Positions 7,570 to 15,330 of a stretch of DNA of 20,480 nt are shown here, one piece after another. This DNA is from an uncultured Clostridia bacterium. GTDB taxonomy: Bacteria; Bacillota; Clostridia; UBA1381. The translations under genes were made by a program, and so were the position numbers. The first letter of the stretch is position 1; each line of letters starts with the position of its first letter. Where the stretch lies: contig CAJONM010000028.1 in NCBI GenBank assembly GCA_905235885.1, forward strand, positions 1-20,480, written 5' to 3'. The notes beneath the pieces are model-generated. The model saw nothing but the letters and a program-made list of their open reading frames with translations. It had not been told where the DNA came from and ran no database searches.

Positions 7570-8334
7570 ATGGGAAAAGTGATCGCAATTACAAACCAAA
7601 AGGGCGGTGTGGGCAAAACGACGACTGCCGTTAATTTGTCCGCATGTCTTGCGTACCTCGGAAAGAAAACGCTGCTGATCGACTGCGATCCGCAGGGTAA
7701 TTCAACAAGCGGTCTTGGTCTGACGCGCAATGATTTTAACGGATCAATATACGACTGTCTCATAGACGCGGCGCGGATGCCCTCGACCGTTATCAAGACA
7801 AAGTATGCCGATCTTTATATCATCCCGTCATCATCGGATCTGTCGGCGGCGGAGATAGAGCTGGCGTTTGAGGACAACAGAGAGTCGTTTCTAAAACGGG
7901 CGATAGACACGATAAAGGGCGATTTTGACTATATCATAATTGACGCGCCGCCGGCGCTCGGTATGATAACGATCAATATCATGACCGCGTGCGACAGCGT
8001 CCTTATCCCGATACAGTGCGAATATTACGCGCTTGAGGGATTATCTCAGCTTATCGGAACGATACGGAAGATAAAAAAGACATATAACGGCAAAATAGAG
8101 ATAGAGGGTGTCCTCGGCACGATGTACGACGGCAGGACAAACCTCTCGATACAGGTGCTTGACGAGGTAAAAAAATATTTTCCCGACCTCGTCTACAGAT
8201 CTATCATACCGCGCAATGTGCGGCTTTCGGAAGCACCCAGCTTCGGCGAGCCGATAATAAAATATGACCGCACCTCAAAGGGCGCGGACGCGTATATGAG
8301 CCTGGCACGGGAACTGATAAAAAACAATGAATGA
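7570..8334 (+). CDS. soj: Chromosome-partitioning ATPase Soj/ParA
   Basis: Starting at 7570 gives 254 residues, the usual Soj length. The protein opens MGKVIAITNQKGGVGKTTT with the deviant Walker A motif KGGVGKT (11-17), then LLIDCDPQGN (about 35-44) and DYIIIDAPP (Walker B), all typical of ParA. Soj binds DNA as an ATP dimer, is stimulated by Spo0J, and in Bacillus also regulates DnaA. The earlier in-frame ATG at 7459 is rejected because it lies upstream of the promoter and of the GGAGG ribosome site at 7551-7555. The 14-base gap from that site to the ATG is a little long. The stop lies 19 bases before the spo0J start. Confidence 0.95.
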   Translation: MGKVIAITNQKGGVGKTTTAVNLSACLAYLGKKTLLIDCDPQGNSTSGLGLTRNDFNGSIYDCLIDAARMPSTVIKTKYADLYIIPSSSDLSAAEIELAFEDNRESFLKRAIDTIKGDFDYIIIDAPPALGMITINIMTACDSVLIPIQCEYYALEGLSQLIGTIRKIKKTYNGKIEIEGVLGTMYDGRTNLSIQVLDEVKKYFPDLVYRSIIPRNVRLSEAPSFGEPIIKYDRTSKGADAYMSLARELIKNNE

Positions 8335-8353
8335 TTTGGGGAGATTACTGTTT

Positions 8354-9229
8354 ATGGCAAAATCAAAGCTTGGAAGAGGGCTTAATTCTCTCTTTACCGA
8401 ACCCATTGAGATCGAAAAGACGGCAAACGGGACCGAGACCGTTACCACTCTCAGGATAACTCAGATAGAACCGAACAAGGATCAGCCGCGGCGCACCTTT
8501 GACAAGGAGAAAACAGAGGCGCTTGCCGCGTCGATAAAGGAGCATGGCGTTATCCAACCGATAATCGTGGTAAAAAACAAGGATCGCTACAAAATCGTAG
8601 CAGGCGAGCGGCGTTGGCGCGCGGCGAAAATGGCAGGGCTTAAAGAAATGCCCGTCGTTATCCGCGACTATACGGAGCAGGAAACGGCTCAGATCGCGCT
8701 TATCGAAAATCTTCAGCGCGAGGATCTGAACCCCATAGAAGAAGCGATCGGCTACAGAACGCTCATGAACCGCTTCGATATGACGCAGGAAGCTGTCAGC
8801 AGCACGATAGGAAAATCGCGCAGCGCGGTGGCAAATTCGATCCGTCTGCTTTCACTTGAGGACAGCATCCAGTCAAAACTCGTTTCGGGTGAGATCTCAA
8901 GCGGTCACGCGCGTGCGCTGCTCTCAGTCGGCAGCTCCGAGCTTCGCATGGCTCTGCTCGACAGCATAATCGAGAAAGGTCTCAATGTTCGTCAGGCGGA
9001 GGCTCTTGCAAAGCAGCTCGACACCGCAAAGGATAAAAAAACACCGCCGCAGGTCGATGAGCAGCTTCGCGCTGCACTGGATCTGGTGGAATGCCAATTA
9101 TCATCGTATCTTGGCACAAAGGTGTCCCTTATACATACCAATAAAAAGGGTAAAATAGAAATTGAATATTTCGGCAATGATGATTTGGACAGAATATTAA
9201 AGCTGATAAGCGATAAGGAGATCATATAA
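8354..9229 (+). CDS. spo0J: Chromosome-partitioning protein Spo0J/ParB (CTP switch, parS binding)
   Basis: The 291-residue product starts MAKSKLGRGLNSLF, the standard ParB N-terminus. The CTP-binding motifs GERRWRA (84-90) and ENLQR (118-122) are intact. A helix-turn-helix for parS recognition follows at about 143-163 (MTQEAVSSTIGKSRSAVANS), then a dimerisation C-terminus. ParB loads at parS, slides as a CTP clamp and recruits SMC. Start 8354 is chosen because GGGGAG lies about 10 bases upstream; the in-frame ATG at 8327 inside soj has no ribosome site. The TAA stop overlaps the ATG of the next gene by one base. Two parS-like sites occur in the window. Confidence 0.95.
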   Translation: MAKSKLGRGLNSLFTEPIEIEKTANGTETVTTLRITQIEPNKDQPRRTFDKEKTEALAASIKEHGVIQPIIVVKNKDRYKIVAGERRWRAAKMAGLKEMPVVIRDYTEQETAQIALIENLQREDLNPIEEAIGYRTLMNRFDMTQEAVSSTIGKSRSAVANSIRLLSLEDSIQSKLVSGEISSGHARALLSVGSSELRMALLDSIIEKGLNVRQAEALAKQLDTAKDKKTPPQVDEQLRAALDLVECQLSSYLGTKVSLIHTNKKGKIEIEYFGNDDLDRILKLISDKEII

Positions 9230-9711
9230 TGAACGAACGGGTATTAATGTCGATAGTTGCGGTGCTTGCTGTATTTGTCGTGGCATCCATCGTTATAGGA
9301 ATAATAAATATATCAAAGATCAACAGCATCCTTGACTACGCCGAGGACGGCGATCTGGTGCATAACCTCGAAAAATACTACAACAGCGTAAACGAGCTTC
9401 AGAAAAAACTGAAAATGTCGCAGGAGGGGATGCTCTCCGACCGCATATCCGGCTGTGAGACAAGCATAAATATGACGCTTTCAAAATTGGGTATAGTCAA
9501 CTTTGACGCGTATGACGATGTGCACGGCAATCAGAGCTTTGCTCTTGCCGTCCTCAACCGCTATAACGACGGCTTTGTCATCACATCTCTGTACGGCAGC
9601 AGCTCCTCAAACGCGTATGTCCGCAAGGTCAGCGAGGGCAAATGCTCCGTTACGCTGCTTGACGAGGAGCAGGAGGCGATAGAAAAGGCGATGTCGGGCA
9701 AGGTACACTGA
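9229..9711 (+). CDS. DUF4446 family membrane protein
   Basis: A 160-residue protein with one N-terminal membrane segment (about 6-28), a short coiled-coil-prone region (35-70) and a C-terminal globular domain containing GIVNFDAYDDVHGNQSFAL and an LNRYNDGFVITSLYG strand pattern. These match DUF4446 proteins, commonly encoded next to soj/spo0J in Clostridia. The ATG overlaps the spo0J stop (TAATG), and GGAG lies 8 bases upstream, so translation is probably coupled. Function is unknown. Location suggests a link to the cell envelope or to partition, but this is inference only. Confidence 0.85.
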   Translation: MNERVLMSIVAVLAVFVVASIVIGIINISKINSILDYAEDGDLVHNLEKYYNSVNELQKKLKMSQEGMLSDRISGCETSINMTLSKLGIVNFDAYDDVHGNQSFALAVLNRYNDGFVITSLYGSSSSNAYVRKVSEGKCSVTLLDEEQEAIEKAMSGKVH

Positions 9712-9724
9712 TACGGAGGAGCAA

Positions 9725-10141
9725 ATGGATAAAAACACGAATAAACCACAGCAAAACCGATCCATGTTCCTGTATACCGCGCTCATCTTCCTTGTCGCGC
9801 TCATTCTGATAATAATCGCGGCATTCGGGAACACGAACATAAACAACCTGCGGCGAAACGCCGAGCAGATACCCACGACCGAAGAGGCAACGGAGGCTGC
9901 CGACGACGAGCTTGCGGTGCTTGCAAACAGCCTGTCATCTCTTCAGGCGGAAAACGAACGGCTAAGCGACGAGCTTGGCACATATACCGCGCTCATTGAC
10001 GCGTATGTGTTCATCCAATCGGACAGGCTTGACGAGGCGGAGACGGCGATCGCCAATATCTCACCCGATCTGCTCTCAGAAAGTCAGCTGATATTATATA
10101 ATCAAATTACGGAAACAATTAACGAAAGAAAGGACAAATAA
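9725..10141 (+). CDS. Uncharacterised single-pass membrane protein with coiled coil
   Basis: I do not recognise a family for this 138-residue protein. Visible features are a short polar N-terminus (1-13), one membrane segment (about 14-33), an acidic Thr/Glu/Ala linker (47-61) and a heptad-like coiled coil (about 62-87, LAVLANSLSSLQAENERLSD). The last 50 residues are helical and acidic and may resemble half of a TPR-like hairpin. It has an excellent GGAGGA ribosome site, follows the DUF4446 gene by 13 bases and precedes serS by three, so it is a real operon member. The topology is probably N-in/C-out. It could be a division or envelope-associated scaffold, though nothing in the sequence proves this. 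Confidence 0.8.
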   Translation: MDKNTNKPQQNRSMFLYTALIFLVALILIIIAAFGNTNINNLRRNAEQIPTTEEATEAADDELAVLANSLSSLQAENERLSDELGTYTALIDAYVFIQSDRLDEAETAIANISPDLLSESQLILYNQITETINERKDK

Positions 10142-10144
10142 CAA

Positions 10145-11410
10145 ATGTTAGACATCAAAATTTTAAGAACAGAACCCGAACGCATCAAGGACGCGCTCAA
10201 AAAACGCAATAACGATCTTGACATCACGCCCGCGATCGAGCTTGACCGCGAGCGCCGCGCAATTCTCACCGATGTTGAGCAAAAGAAAGCGAAGCAGAAC
10301 GAGATAAGCAAAAAAATACCGGCAATGAAGAAGGCGGGCGAGGACACCGCCCCGATATTCAAGGAAATGAAGGAGCTGTCGGCACAGATAAAGACAGACG
10401 ATGACAAGGTCCGCGATATAGACGCGAAGCTGCGCGATTATATGCTCCGCATCCCCAATATCCCCAACAGCAAATGCCCCGTCGGCAAGGATGATACGGA
10501 AAACCGCGAGATGCGCCGCTGCGGCACACCGCGCGAGTTTGAGTTCGAGCCAAAGCCGCACTGGGATATAGGCACCGCTCTTGATATTCTTGATTTTGAG
10601 CGCGGCACAAAGATAACCGGCACGAGATTTACCGTATACAAGGGCTTGGGCGCAAGGCTTGAACGCGCGGTGATACAATATTTCTTAAACACGCATACCG
10701 ACAGGGGCTATACGGAGATATTTCCGCCGTATATGGTAAACCGCGCATCAATGACGGGAACGGGTCAGCTCCCGAAATTTGAAGAGGACGCGTTCAAGGT
10801 ACAGAACAACGGTTTCTTCCTTATCCCGACGGCTGAGGTACCCGTTACCAACCTGCACCGCGACGAGATCCTCGATGGGGCAAAGCTCCCGATAAAATAC
10901 TGCGCGTATTCGGCGTGCTTCAGAGCTGAAGCAGGCAGCGCCGGCCGCGACACGCGCGGAATTATCCGTCAGCACCAGTTCAACAAGGTTGAGATGGTCA
11001 AGTTCTCAAACCCCGAAACGAGCTATGACGAGCTTGAATCTCTCACAAATGACGCGGAGGTCCTCCTTCAGGGTCTCGGTCTGCCGTACAGAGTAGTTTG
11101 CCTTACAACGGGTGATCTCGGCTTCTCGTCGGCAATGACATACGATGTAGAGGTATGGATGCCCTCATACGGCAGATATGTGGAAATATCCTCCTGCTCG
11201 AATTTTGAGGATTATCAGGCGCGACGCGCCAATATCCGGTTCAAGAACTCACCGAAGGACAAGGCGCAGTTTGTCCACACCTTAAACGGCTCGGGTCTTG
11301 CGGTCGGAAGAACGGTTGCGGCGATACTGGAGAATTTCCAGAACGAGGACGGAACGGTGACGATCCCCGACGCGCTTGTGCCGTATATGGGAACGGATAC
11401 TATTAAATAA
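10145..11410 (+). CDS. serS: Seryl-tRNA synthetase
   Basis: This 421-residue class II synthetase charges tRNA-Ser (and tRNA-Sec) with serine. The N-terminal tRNA-binding coiled-coil arm spans about residues 30-100. The catalytic core has the serine/ATP motif LIPTAEVPVTN (226-236), motif 2 with CFRAEAGSAGRDTRG (258-272) and motif 3 NGSGLAVGRTVAAILENFQ (381-399). Length and motifs are complete. It follows the unknown membrane protein by three bases, with AAGGA about 11 bases before the ATG, so it is transcribed from the soj promoter or an internal one. No T-box leader is present, though such leaders are common for clostridial synthetase genes. With oriC at 16.9 kb, this essential gene is head-on to the leftward fork. 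Confidence 0.97.
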   Translation: MLDIKILRTEPERIKDALKKRNNDLDITPAIELDRERRAILTDVEQKKAKQNEISKKIPAMKKAGEDTAPIFKEMKELSAQIKTDDDKVRDIDAKLRDYMLRIPNIPNSKCPVGKDDTENREMRRCGTPREFEFEPKPHWDIGTALDILDFERGTKITGTRFTVYKGLGARLERAVIQYFLNTHTDRGYTEIFPPYMVNRASMTGTGQLPKFEEDAFKVQNNGFFLIPTAEVPVTNLHRDEILDGAKLPIKYCAYSACFRAEAGSAGRDTRGIIRQHQFNKVEMVKFSNPETSYDELESLTNDAEVLLQGLGLPYRVVCLTTGDLGFSSAMTYDVEVWMPSYGRYVEISSCSNFEDYQARRANIRFKNSPKDKAQFVHTLNGSGLAVGRTVAAILENFQNEDGTVTIPDALVPYMGTDTIK

Positions 11411-11450
11411 AAATATTAAATAAGGGGCTGATTGGCTTTTGATAATGAAA

Positions 11451-11478
11451 AGAGATTTGCGCAAATGAGCAAATCTCT
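11451..11478 (-). terminator. Hairpin between convergent serS and rho
   Basis: A perfect 10-bp stem, AGAGATTTGC/GCAAATCTCT, encloses an 8-base loop. On the minus strand (rho side) it is followed by TTTTCATTATC, a short U-run, so it is better as a terminator for rho than for serS. It may serve both directions in a weak manner. Confidence 0.55.
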
Positions 11479-11484
11479 ACACTA

Positions 11485-11514
11485 ATTATATTCATTCTTT
11501 AATTGTTATATCAA
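11485..11514 (-). promoter_or_regulatory. Possible sigma-A promoter facing into serS
   Basis: On the minus strand, TTGATA (11514-11509), an 18-base spacer and TATAAT (11490-11485) look like a promoter. A transcript would begin about where the hairpin at 11478 starts and would run antisense to serS. The tract is AT-rich, so a chance match is quite possible. Confidence 0.3.
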
Positions 11515-11566
11515 CCAATATAGCAACTAATTCATTAAGCGGTCTGCGCAAAATGCTGACAGCCCC

Positions 11567-12868
11567 TCACAGCTTGTTATTCTTATTAATAAACATTGTC
11601 AGCTCTTTGTTTGAGAGCGTTGCGCCCAGAAGTCTGAGCGTGTTCTGATATTTTTCGGGCGAGTCGGCTATTTCGCGGCGAAGCCTCCAGCCTGCCTTCT
11701 GCTCATCAGGACTTAGCAGCTTTTCCTCGCGGCGCGTACCCGATCGCGGCACATCTATCGCCGGGAATATGCGTCGCTCCTGAAGGAGCCTGTCAAGCTT
11801 GAGCTCCATATTGCCCGTACCCTTAAATTCTTCAAATATCACATCGTCCATACGGCTGCCCGTCTCAACGAGAGCAGTGGCTATTATAGTAAGACTTCCG
11901 CCGTTTTCTATCTTCCGCGCCGCGCCAAAGAATTTTTTCGGCTTATACAGCGCGTGCGGCTCAAGTCCTCCGGACAATGTCCTGCCCGACGGCTGCTCGG
12001 TGAGGTTATATGCTCTTACAAGACGAGTTATCGAGTCGAGCAATACGACTACATCCTTATTCTGCTCAACGAGCCTCTGGGCGCGTTCAAGCACCATTTC
12101 CGACAATCGGCAGTGATTTTCCGGCATCTGGTCGAAGGTGGAGTATATAACATCGCAGTCTATCGACTTTTTTATGTCCGTTACTTCCTCCGGACGCTCG
12201 TCTATTAGCAGGATCATAAGCTTTATATCAGGCGCATTTTTCCTTATAGCGCCGGCTATTTCCTTTATTATCGTCGTTTTTCCTGCTTTTGGCGGTGCGA
12301 CAATAAGACCTCTCTGTCCCTTTCCTATAGGCGAGATAATATCTATAAGCCGCGTTGACAATATATTTCTGTCAGTCTCAAGTTTTATTCTTTCTATCGG
12401 AAATACAGGAACAAGTTTCTCGAACGGTTTGCGTTTCAGCGCGACCTCAAGCGGATCGCCGTTGATCTTTTTGACATATAAAAGCGGTGATGATTTTTCT
12501 TCTTCATTCTTTACGATCCTGCAATCGCCCGTTATCTCATCGCCCATTTTAAGATTGAACCGCCGTATCTGCTGTGGCGAAACATAAACATCATTTGATG
12601 ACGCGGCATAGTTTTCAAATCTCAGAAAGCCGTAGCCCTCCGCCTTCAGGTCAAGCACGCCCGTCATTTCCGTAACATCTGCCGGACGCTCTTTTTTCTT
12701 TGGCTGCTCTTTCTTTTCTTCCTTTTCCTCCTGTGCGCTCTGCCTCTCGATGATCGCGGCGATAAGCTCTGTTTTTTTGAGTGAATACACCCTCGGTACC
12801 GCCATACTATCGGCTATCTCTCTTAGCTGATCCCGTTTCATCTTTTCCAAATTTTCAGAACTATACAT
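11567..12868 (-). CDS. rho: Transcription termination factor Rho
   Basis: This 433-residue protein is a complete Rho. A SAP-like N-terminal Rho_N domain (about 5-42) is followed by a charged Glu/Lys linker (45-62), a cold-shock-type RNA-binding domain (about 66-135, with GVLDLKAEGYGFLRF) and the RecA-type ATPase. The ATPase has Walker A GLIVAPPKAGKTT (187-199), a Walker B strand ending VVVLLDSITRL and the C-terminal RNA loop region around SGGLEPHALYKPKKFFGAAR. Rho hexamers translocate along nascent RNA and stop transcription. The ATG at 12868 has AAGGAG 6-7 bases upstream and follows the nif3 stop by 22 bases, placing it last in a trmK-nif3-rho operon. The linker is short, unlike the long inserts of some high-GC relatives. 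Confidence 0.97.
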   Translation of the reverse strand: MYSSENLEKMKRDQLREIADSMAVPRVYSLKKTELIAAIIERQSAQEEKEEKKEQPKKKERPADVTEMTGVLDLKAEGYGFLRFENYAASSNDVYVSPQQIRRFNLKMGDEITGDCRIVKNEEEKSSPLLYVKKINGDPLEVALKRKPFEKLVPVFPIERIKLETDRNILSTRLIDIISPIGKGQRGLIVAPPKAGKTTIIKEIAGAIRKNAPDIKLMILLIDERPEEVTDIKKSIDCDVIYSTFDQMPENHCRLSEMVLERAQRLVEQNKDVVVLLDSITRLVRAYNLTEQPSGRTLSGGLEPHALYKPKKFFGAARKIENGGSLTIIATALVETGSRMDDVIFEEFKGTGNMELKLDRLLQERRIFPAIDVPRSGTRREEKLLSPDEQKAGWRLRREIADSPEKYQNTLRLLGATLSNKELTMFINKNNKL

Positions 12869-12890
12869 AAAAACTCCTTAAAATAAAAAA

Positions 12891-13673
12891 TTAAATGACT
12901 TTAAAAATATCCTTATCGGTTGATTTAATAATATTTAAACCGCAGCCTTCCAAAAGCCGCTCAAAAATATCCGTAACTATTTTTTCGGTCGGATAATGAC
13001 CTGCGTCTATGACGCATATGCCCGACTCAACGCTGTCTATGGATACATGATACTTCATATCTGCCGTAACCATAACATCCGCGCCCATATCGCGCGAGGA
13101 CGGTATCAGATCCGCGCACGCACCGCCGCCGACAGCCGCTTTATATATCATTCTTTCCGTATCGCCCGAAACGCGGACAAACGGAGTATCGAGCGCCGAT
13201 TTTACAAGCGCGGCGAACTCGCCCAGCTTCATCGGCTTTTTTAATTTCCCTATCCTGCCAAGACCGCACCCTGAAAGCTCATCGTTTTTCTCTATTATCT
13301 CGCTTTCGATTATGCCGAGCCTTTCGGCAAGCTCATCGTTTATCCCTCCGCGCGCGCAGTCCATAGTCGTATGCGCGGCATACAGAGCAATATCATTTAA
13401 AATAAGCTTGCGTATGACATATCCCGACGGCGTGTTAAAATCTATCTTCTTTATACCGCCCATCATTATCGGATGATGCGAAATTATCATATCCGCGCCG
13501 CTTCTTACCGCCTCGTCTACGGTATACATATTCGTATCGAGCGTCAGATAAACCGTTTTTACCCGTTTCTTCTCATCACCGCACAGAAAGCCGGAATTAT
13601 CCCAAGGATATGCCAGCTTCGGGACAGCTGTTTTTTCGATTTTTTTAGCGATTTCCCCTGCCGTCATTTTCAT
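12891..13673 (-). CDS. Nif3-like dinuclear metal center protein (DUF34)
   Basis: The 260-residue product matches the NIF3/DUF34 family, hexameric proteins with a two-metal site. Metal-binding motifs are visible: SHHPIMM (65-71), AAHTTMDCARGGIND (99-113) and DAGHYPTE (223-230), which together supply His66, His67, Asp105, His226 and Glu230. It is the short form, lacking the PII-like insert of Bacillus YqfO. The family is often named GTP cyclohydrolase I type 2, but its physiological reaction is unresolved. The ATG overlaps the trmK stop by four bases, giving the trmK-nif3 pair known from Bacillus and many Firmicutes. Confidence 0.92.
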   Translation of the reverse strand: MKMTAGEIAKKIEKTAVPKLAYPWDNSGFLCGDEKKRVKTVYLTLDTNMYTVDEAVRSGADMIISHHPIMMGGIKKIDFNTPSGYVIRKLILNDIALYAAHTTMDCARGGINDELAERLGIIESEIIEKNDELSGCGLGRIGKLKKPMKLGEFAALVKSALDTPFVRVSGDTERMIYKAAVGGGACADLIPSSRDMGADVMVTADMKYHVSIDSVESGICVIDAGHYPTEKIVTDIFERLLEGCGLNIIKSTDKDIFKVI

Positions 13674-14332
13674 ATTCTTTCCGTTTCTTCAAGACATTTC
13701 CTATAATATTGCAGTTTCATTATATCACAATTTTTCGATTTTTCAAGACCCAAAACTATTTTTTTAAATTCGCGCCGTTTTTTTTCAAGCAGCATATGAA
13801 ATTTCGGATGTAAGTATAAATATTTCGGCAGATGGTATTCTATATCGCGCTCCGGCGGCGTCTGTGATCCGTTTCGCACGACCATTATATTATATATCCT
13901 CTGCTTCTCGTTTTCAAGATCCTCACATTCTATAAAATAGCCATTTTCGGCGAGGTATCTTCTAATCTCATACTGCGCGTTCATCGGCTGAAGGATAAGC
14001 CGCGCCGCGCGCGCTGTGGTTTCGTCATTTTTTAAAATGTCCGTTATCAGCTCTCCGCCCATTCCGGCGATTATTATAACATCTGCCTCTCCCGTCTTTA
14101 GTACGCTGAGTCCGCCGCCGAGCCGCGTCTCTATTTTATCGGACGCTCCGTTTTCTTTTATATTGTTTTTTGCTGTCTCAAGCGGCCCTTTTCGTATATC
14201 GGTCGCTATTACGCGCTCTGCCGCGCCGCGTTTTATCAATTCTATTGGTATATACGCGTGATCCGTCCCTATATCTGCCGCAACGGAGCAATTTACATAT
14301 TTTAAAATACACTCTAATCTCGGTGTCAGCAT
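13670..14332 (-). CDS. trmK: tRNA (adenine-22-N1)-methyltransferase TrmK
   Basis: The 220-residue protein has a Rossmann methyltransferase core with the SAM loop AADIGTDHAYIP (about 18-29), an acidic strand end VIATDIRKG (41-49) and AGMGG (89-93), characteristic of TrmK, which makes m1A at position 22 of some tRNAs. A helical C-terminal region follows, as in the family. I place the start at 14332 because AAGGAG lies 6-7 bases upstream. The in-frame ATG at 14356 precedes that site and its codons lie across a DnaA box. First gene of the trmK-nif3-rho operon; its leader sits within a DnaA-box cluster. Confidence 0.92.
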   Translation of the reverse strand: MLTPRLECILKYVNCSVAADIGTDHAYIPIELIKRGAAERVIATDIRKGPLETAKNNIKENGASDKIETRLGGGLSVLKTGEADVIIIAGMGGELITDILKNDETTARAARLILQPMNAQYEIRRYLAENGYFIECEDLENEKQRIYNIMVVRNGSQTPPERDIEYHLPKYLYLHPKFHMLLEKKRREFKKIVLGLEKSKNCDIMKLQYYRKCLEETERI

Positions 14333-14346
14333 AGTCTCTCCTTGAG

Positions 14347-14528
14347 TTATCCACACTTTATCAACAGATTTCTGTAAACCACGCTATTTAGCTTATTTAT
14401 ACCGTTTGTTATTTTTTAACAATTAACAAAAACCGTTGATAACTTCGTGGAAAATGTTAATAACTCATAATTTTAATTAATTTATGGGATTTTTTTCGTG
14501 GATAACTTTTTTGTCGAAATGTGGATAA
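14347..14528. other. Upstream DnaA-box cluster (putative origin sub-region)
   Basis: The 208-base gap 14333-14540 holds several DnaA-box matches. Two are perfect: TTATCCACA at 14347-14355 and, inverted, TGTGGATAA at 14520-14528. One-mismatch sites are TTATCAACA at 14358-14366 and inverted CGTGGATAA at 14497-14505. Two-mismatch inverted sites are CGTTGATAA (14434-14442), CGTGGAAAA (14446-14454) and TGTTAATAA (14455-14463). A small hairpin, TTGTTA/TAACAA, lies at 14406-14422. This resembles the upstream half (incA/incB) of a bipartite Bacillus-type oriC, except that an SDR gene separates it from dnaA. It may also regulate trmK. Confidence 0.85.
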
Positions 14529-14540
14529 ATTTCCGTTGAT

Positions 14541-15251
14541 TTACATAAAACCGCCGTTTACGGGAATTACCGCGCCGGTTATAAATGATCTTTCCTCAGA
14601 TGCCAGAAAAAGCGCCGCCGATGCTATATCGCCGCCCGTTCCCATTCTCCCGACAGGCGTTTCATATATAAGCTCCTTTTTATCATCCGCCGATAAATGA
14701 TCGTTCATATCTGTATCTATAACTCCCGGTGAGATGCAATTTACCGTAATTCCCGACGGTGCCAGCTCACGCGACAGCGCTTTTGTAAAGCCTATCACCG
14801 CCGCCTTCGATGCGCTGTAATGCACCTCGCAGCTTCCGCCTTCCTCACCCCATATTGACGCCATATTTATTATCCTGCCTCTTTTTTTGGCTATCATATC
14901 GTCTAAAAAGCATTTTACGGTTATAAACATTCCTTTTATATTGGTGTCAAACATCGCGTCCCAATCGTTTTCGGAAATATCCTGTATCATCTTTATCTCT
15001 GATATGCCTGCGTTATTTATTATTATATCTATAGATGATGTACTGTGGATAATATCGGCGGCTCTTTTCATATCCTCAAACGATGAAACATCCGCCTTTA
15101 TCGCTATCGCGCCTGTTTCATCCGCAAGCTCCGCCGCCTCGCGGTCGCTGCTCTTGTATGTGAAAAAAACTCTGTATCCGCCGTTTGCAAAACTTCTTAC
15201 GCATTCTTTTCCTATACCTCTGCTTCCGCCGGTTATCAATACATTTTTCAT
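14541..15251 (-). CDS. Short-chain dehydrogenase/reductase (FabG-like; possibly EF-P 5-aminopentanone reductase type)
   Basis: This 236-residue classical SDR has the NADPH-binding GGSRGIG (8-14), NNAG (79-82), catalytic Ser132 in MASIWG, and Tyr145/Lys149 in YSASK. PG at 175-176 and the terminal VNGGFM are also typical. The segment SIWGEEGGSCEVHYSASKAA resembles the SIWG/SMWG-xx-G-x-SCE version I associate with YmfI-like enzymes that reduce 5-aminopentanone-modified EF-P, so that role is possible; FabG of fatty acid synthesis is the alternative. No fatty-acid genes are adjacent. It is transcribed alone from its own promoter (15295-15323), divergent from dnaA. The ribosome site (AAAGGA) is unusually far, about 16-18 bases from the ATG, so translation may be weak. 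Confidence 0.88.
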   Translation of the reverse strand: MKNVLITGGSRGIGKECVRSFANGGYRVFFTYKSSDREAAELADETGAIAIKADVSSFEDMKRAADIIHSTSSIDIIINNAGISEIKMIQDISENDWDAMFDTNIKGMFITVKCFLDDMIAKKRGRIINMASIWGEEGGSCEVHYSASKAAVIGFTKALSRELAPSGITVNCISPGVIDTDMNDHLSADDKKELIYETPVGRMGTGGDIASAALFLASEERSFITGAVIPVNGGFM

Positions 15252-15294
15252 TATTATCGTAATTATATCCTTTCGTAAAACGATTTATTGCATA

Positions 15295-15323
15295 ATTATA
15301 CCACTTATCGGAAATTTTGTAAA
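15295..15323 (-). promoter_or_regulatory. Sigma-A promoter of the SDR gene
   Basis: On the minus strand the -35 is TTTACA (15323-15318), followed by a 17-base spacer and a -10 TATAAT (15300-15295) with TG one base upstream. It is close to consensus. Its -35 is only 7 bases from the -35 of the divergent dnaA promoter. Confidence 0.8.
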
Positions 15324-15330
15324 TATGTCC

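Larger units (their letters stand above)
11423..11567. repeat. Inverted-repeat-bounded convergent intergenic segment
   Basis: AGGGGCTG at 11423-11430 is exactly repeated in inverted orientation as CAGCCCCT at 11560-11567; a second inner pair, ATTGG/CCAAT, is nested inside. The right arm touches the stop codon of rho. The segment fills the space between convergent serS and rho and contains a 10-bp hairpin. It could be a small MITE-like insertion or simply a long-range stem; no clear target-site duplication is visible. Confidence 0.45.

Noticed and set aside
8327..8353. Upstream start for Spo0J inside soj
   Set aside because: No ribosome site there; 8354 has GGGGAG at proper spacing and yields the typical MAKSKLGRGL start.
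9712..10144. T-box riboswitch before serS
   Set aside because: The space upstream is coding with only a few bases between genes; no room for a T-box leader.
14333..14356. Eight-residue longer TrmK from ATG at 14356
   Set aside because: The only good ribosome site (AAGGAG) is inside this extension, pointing to 14332.
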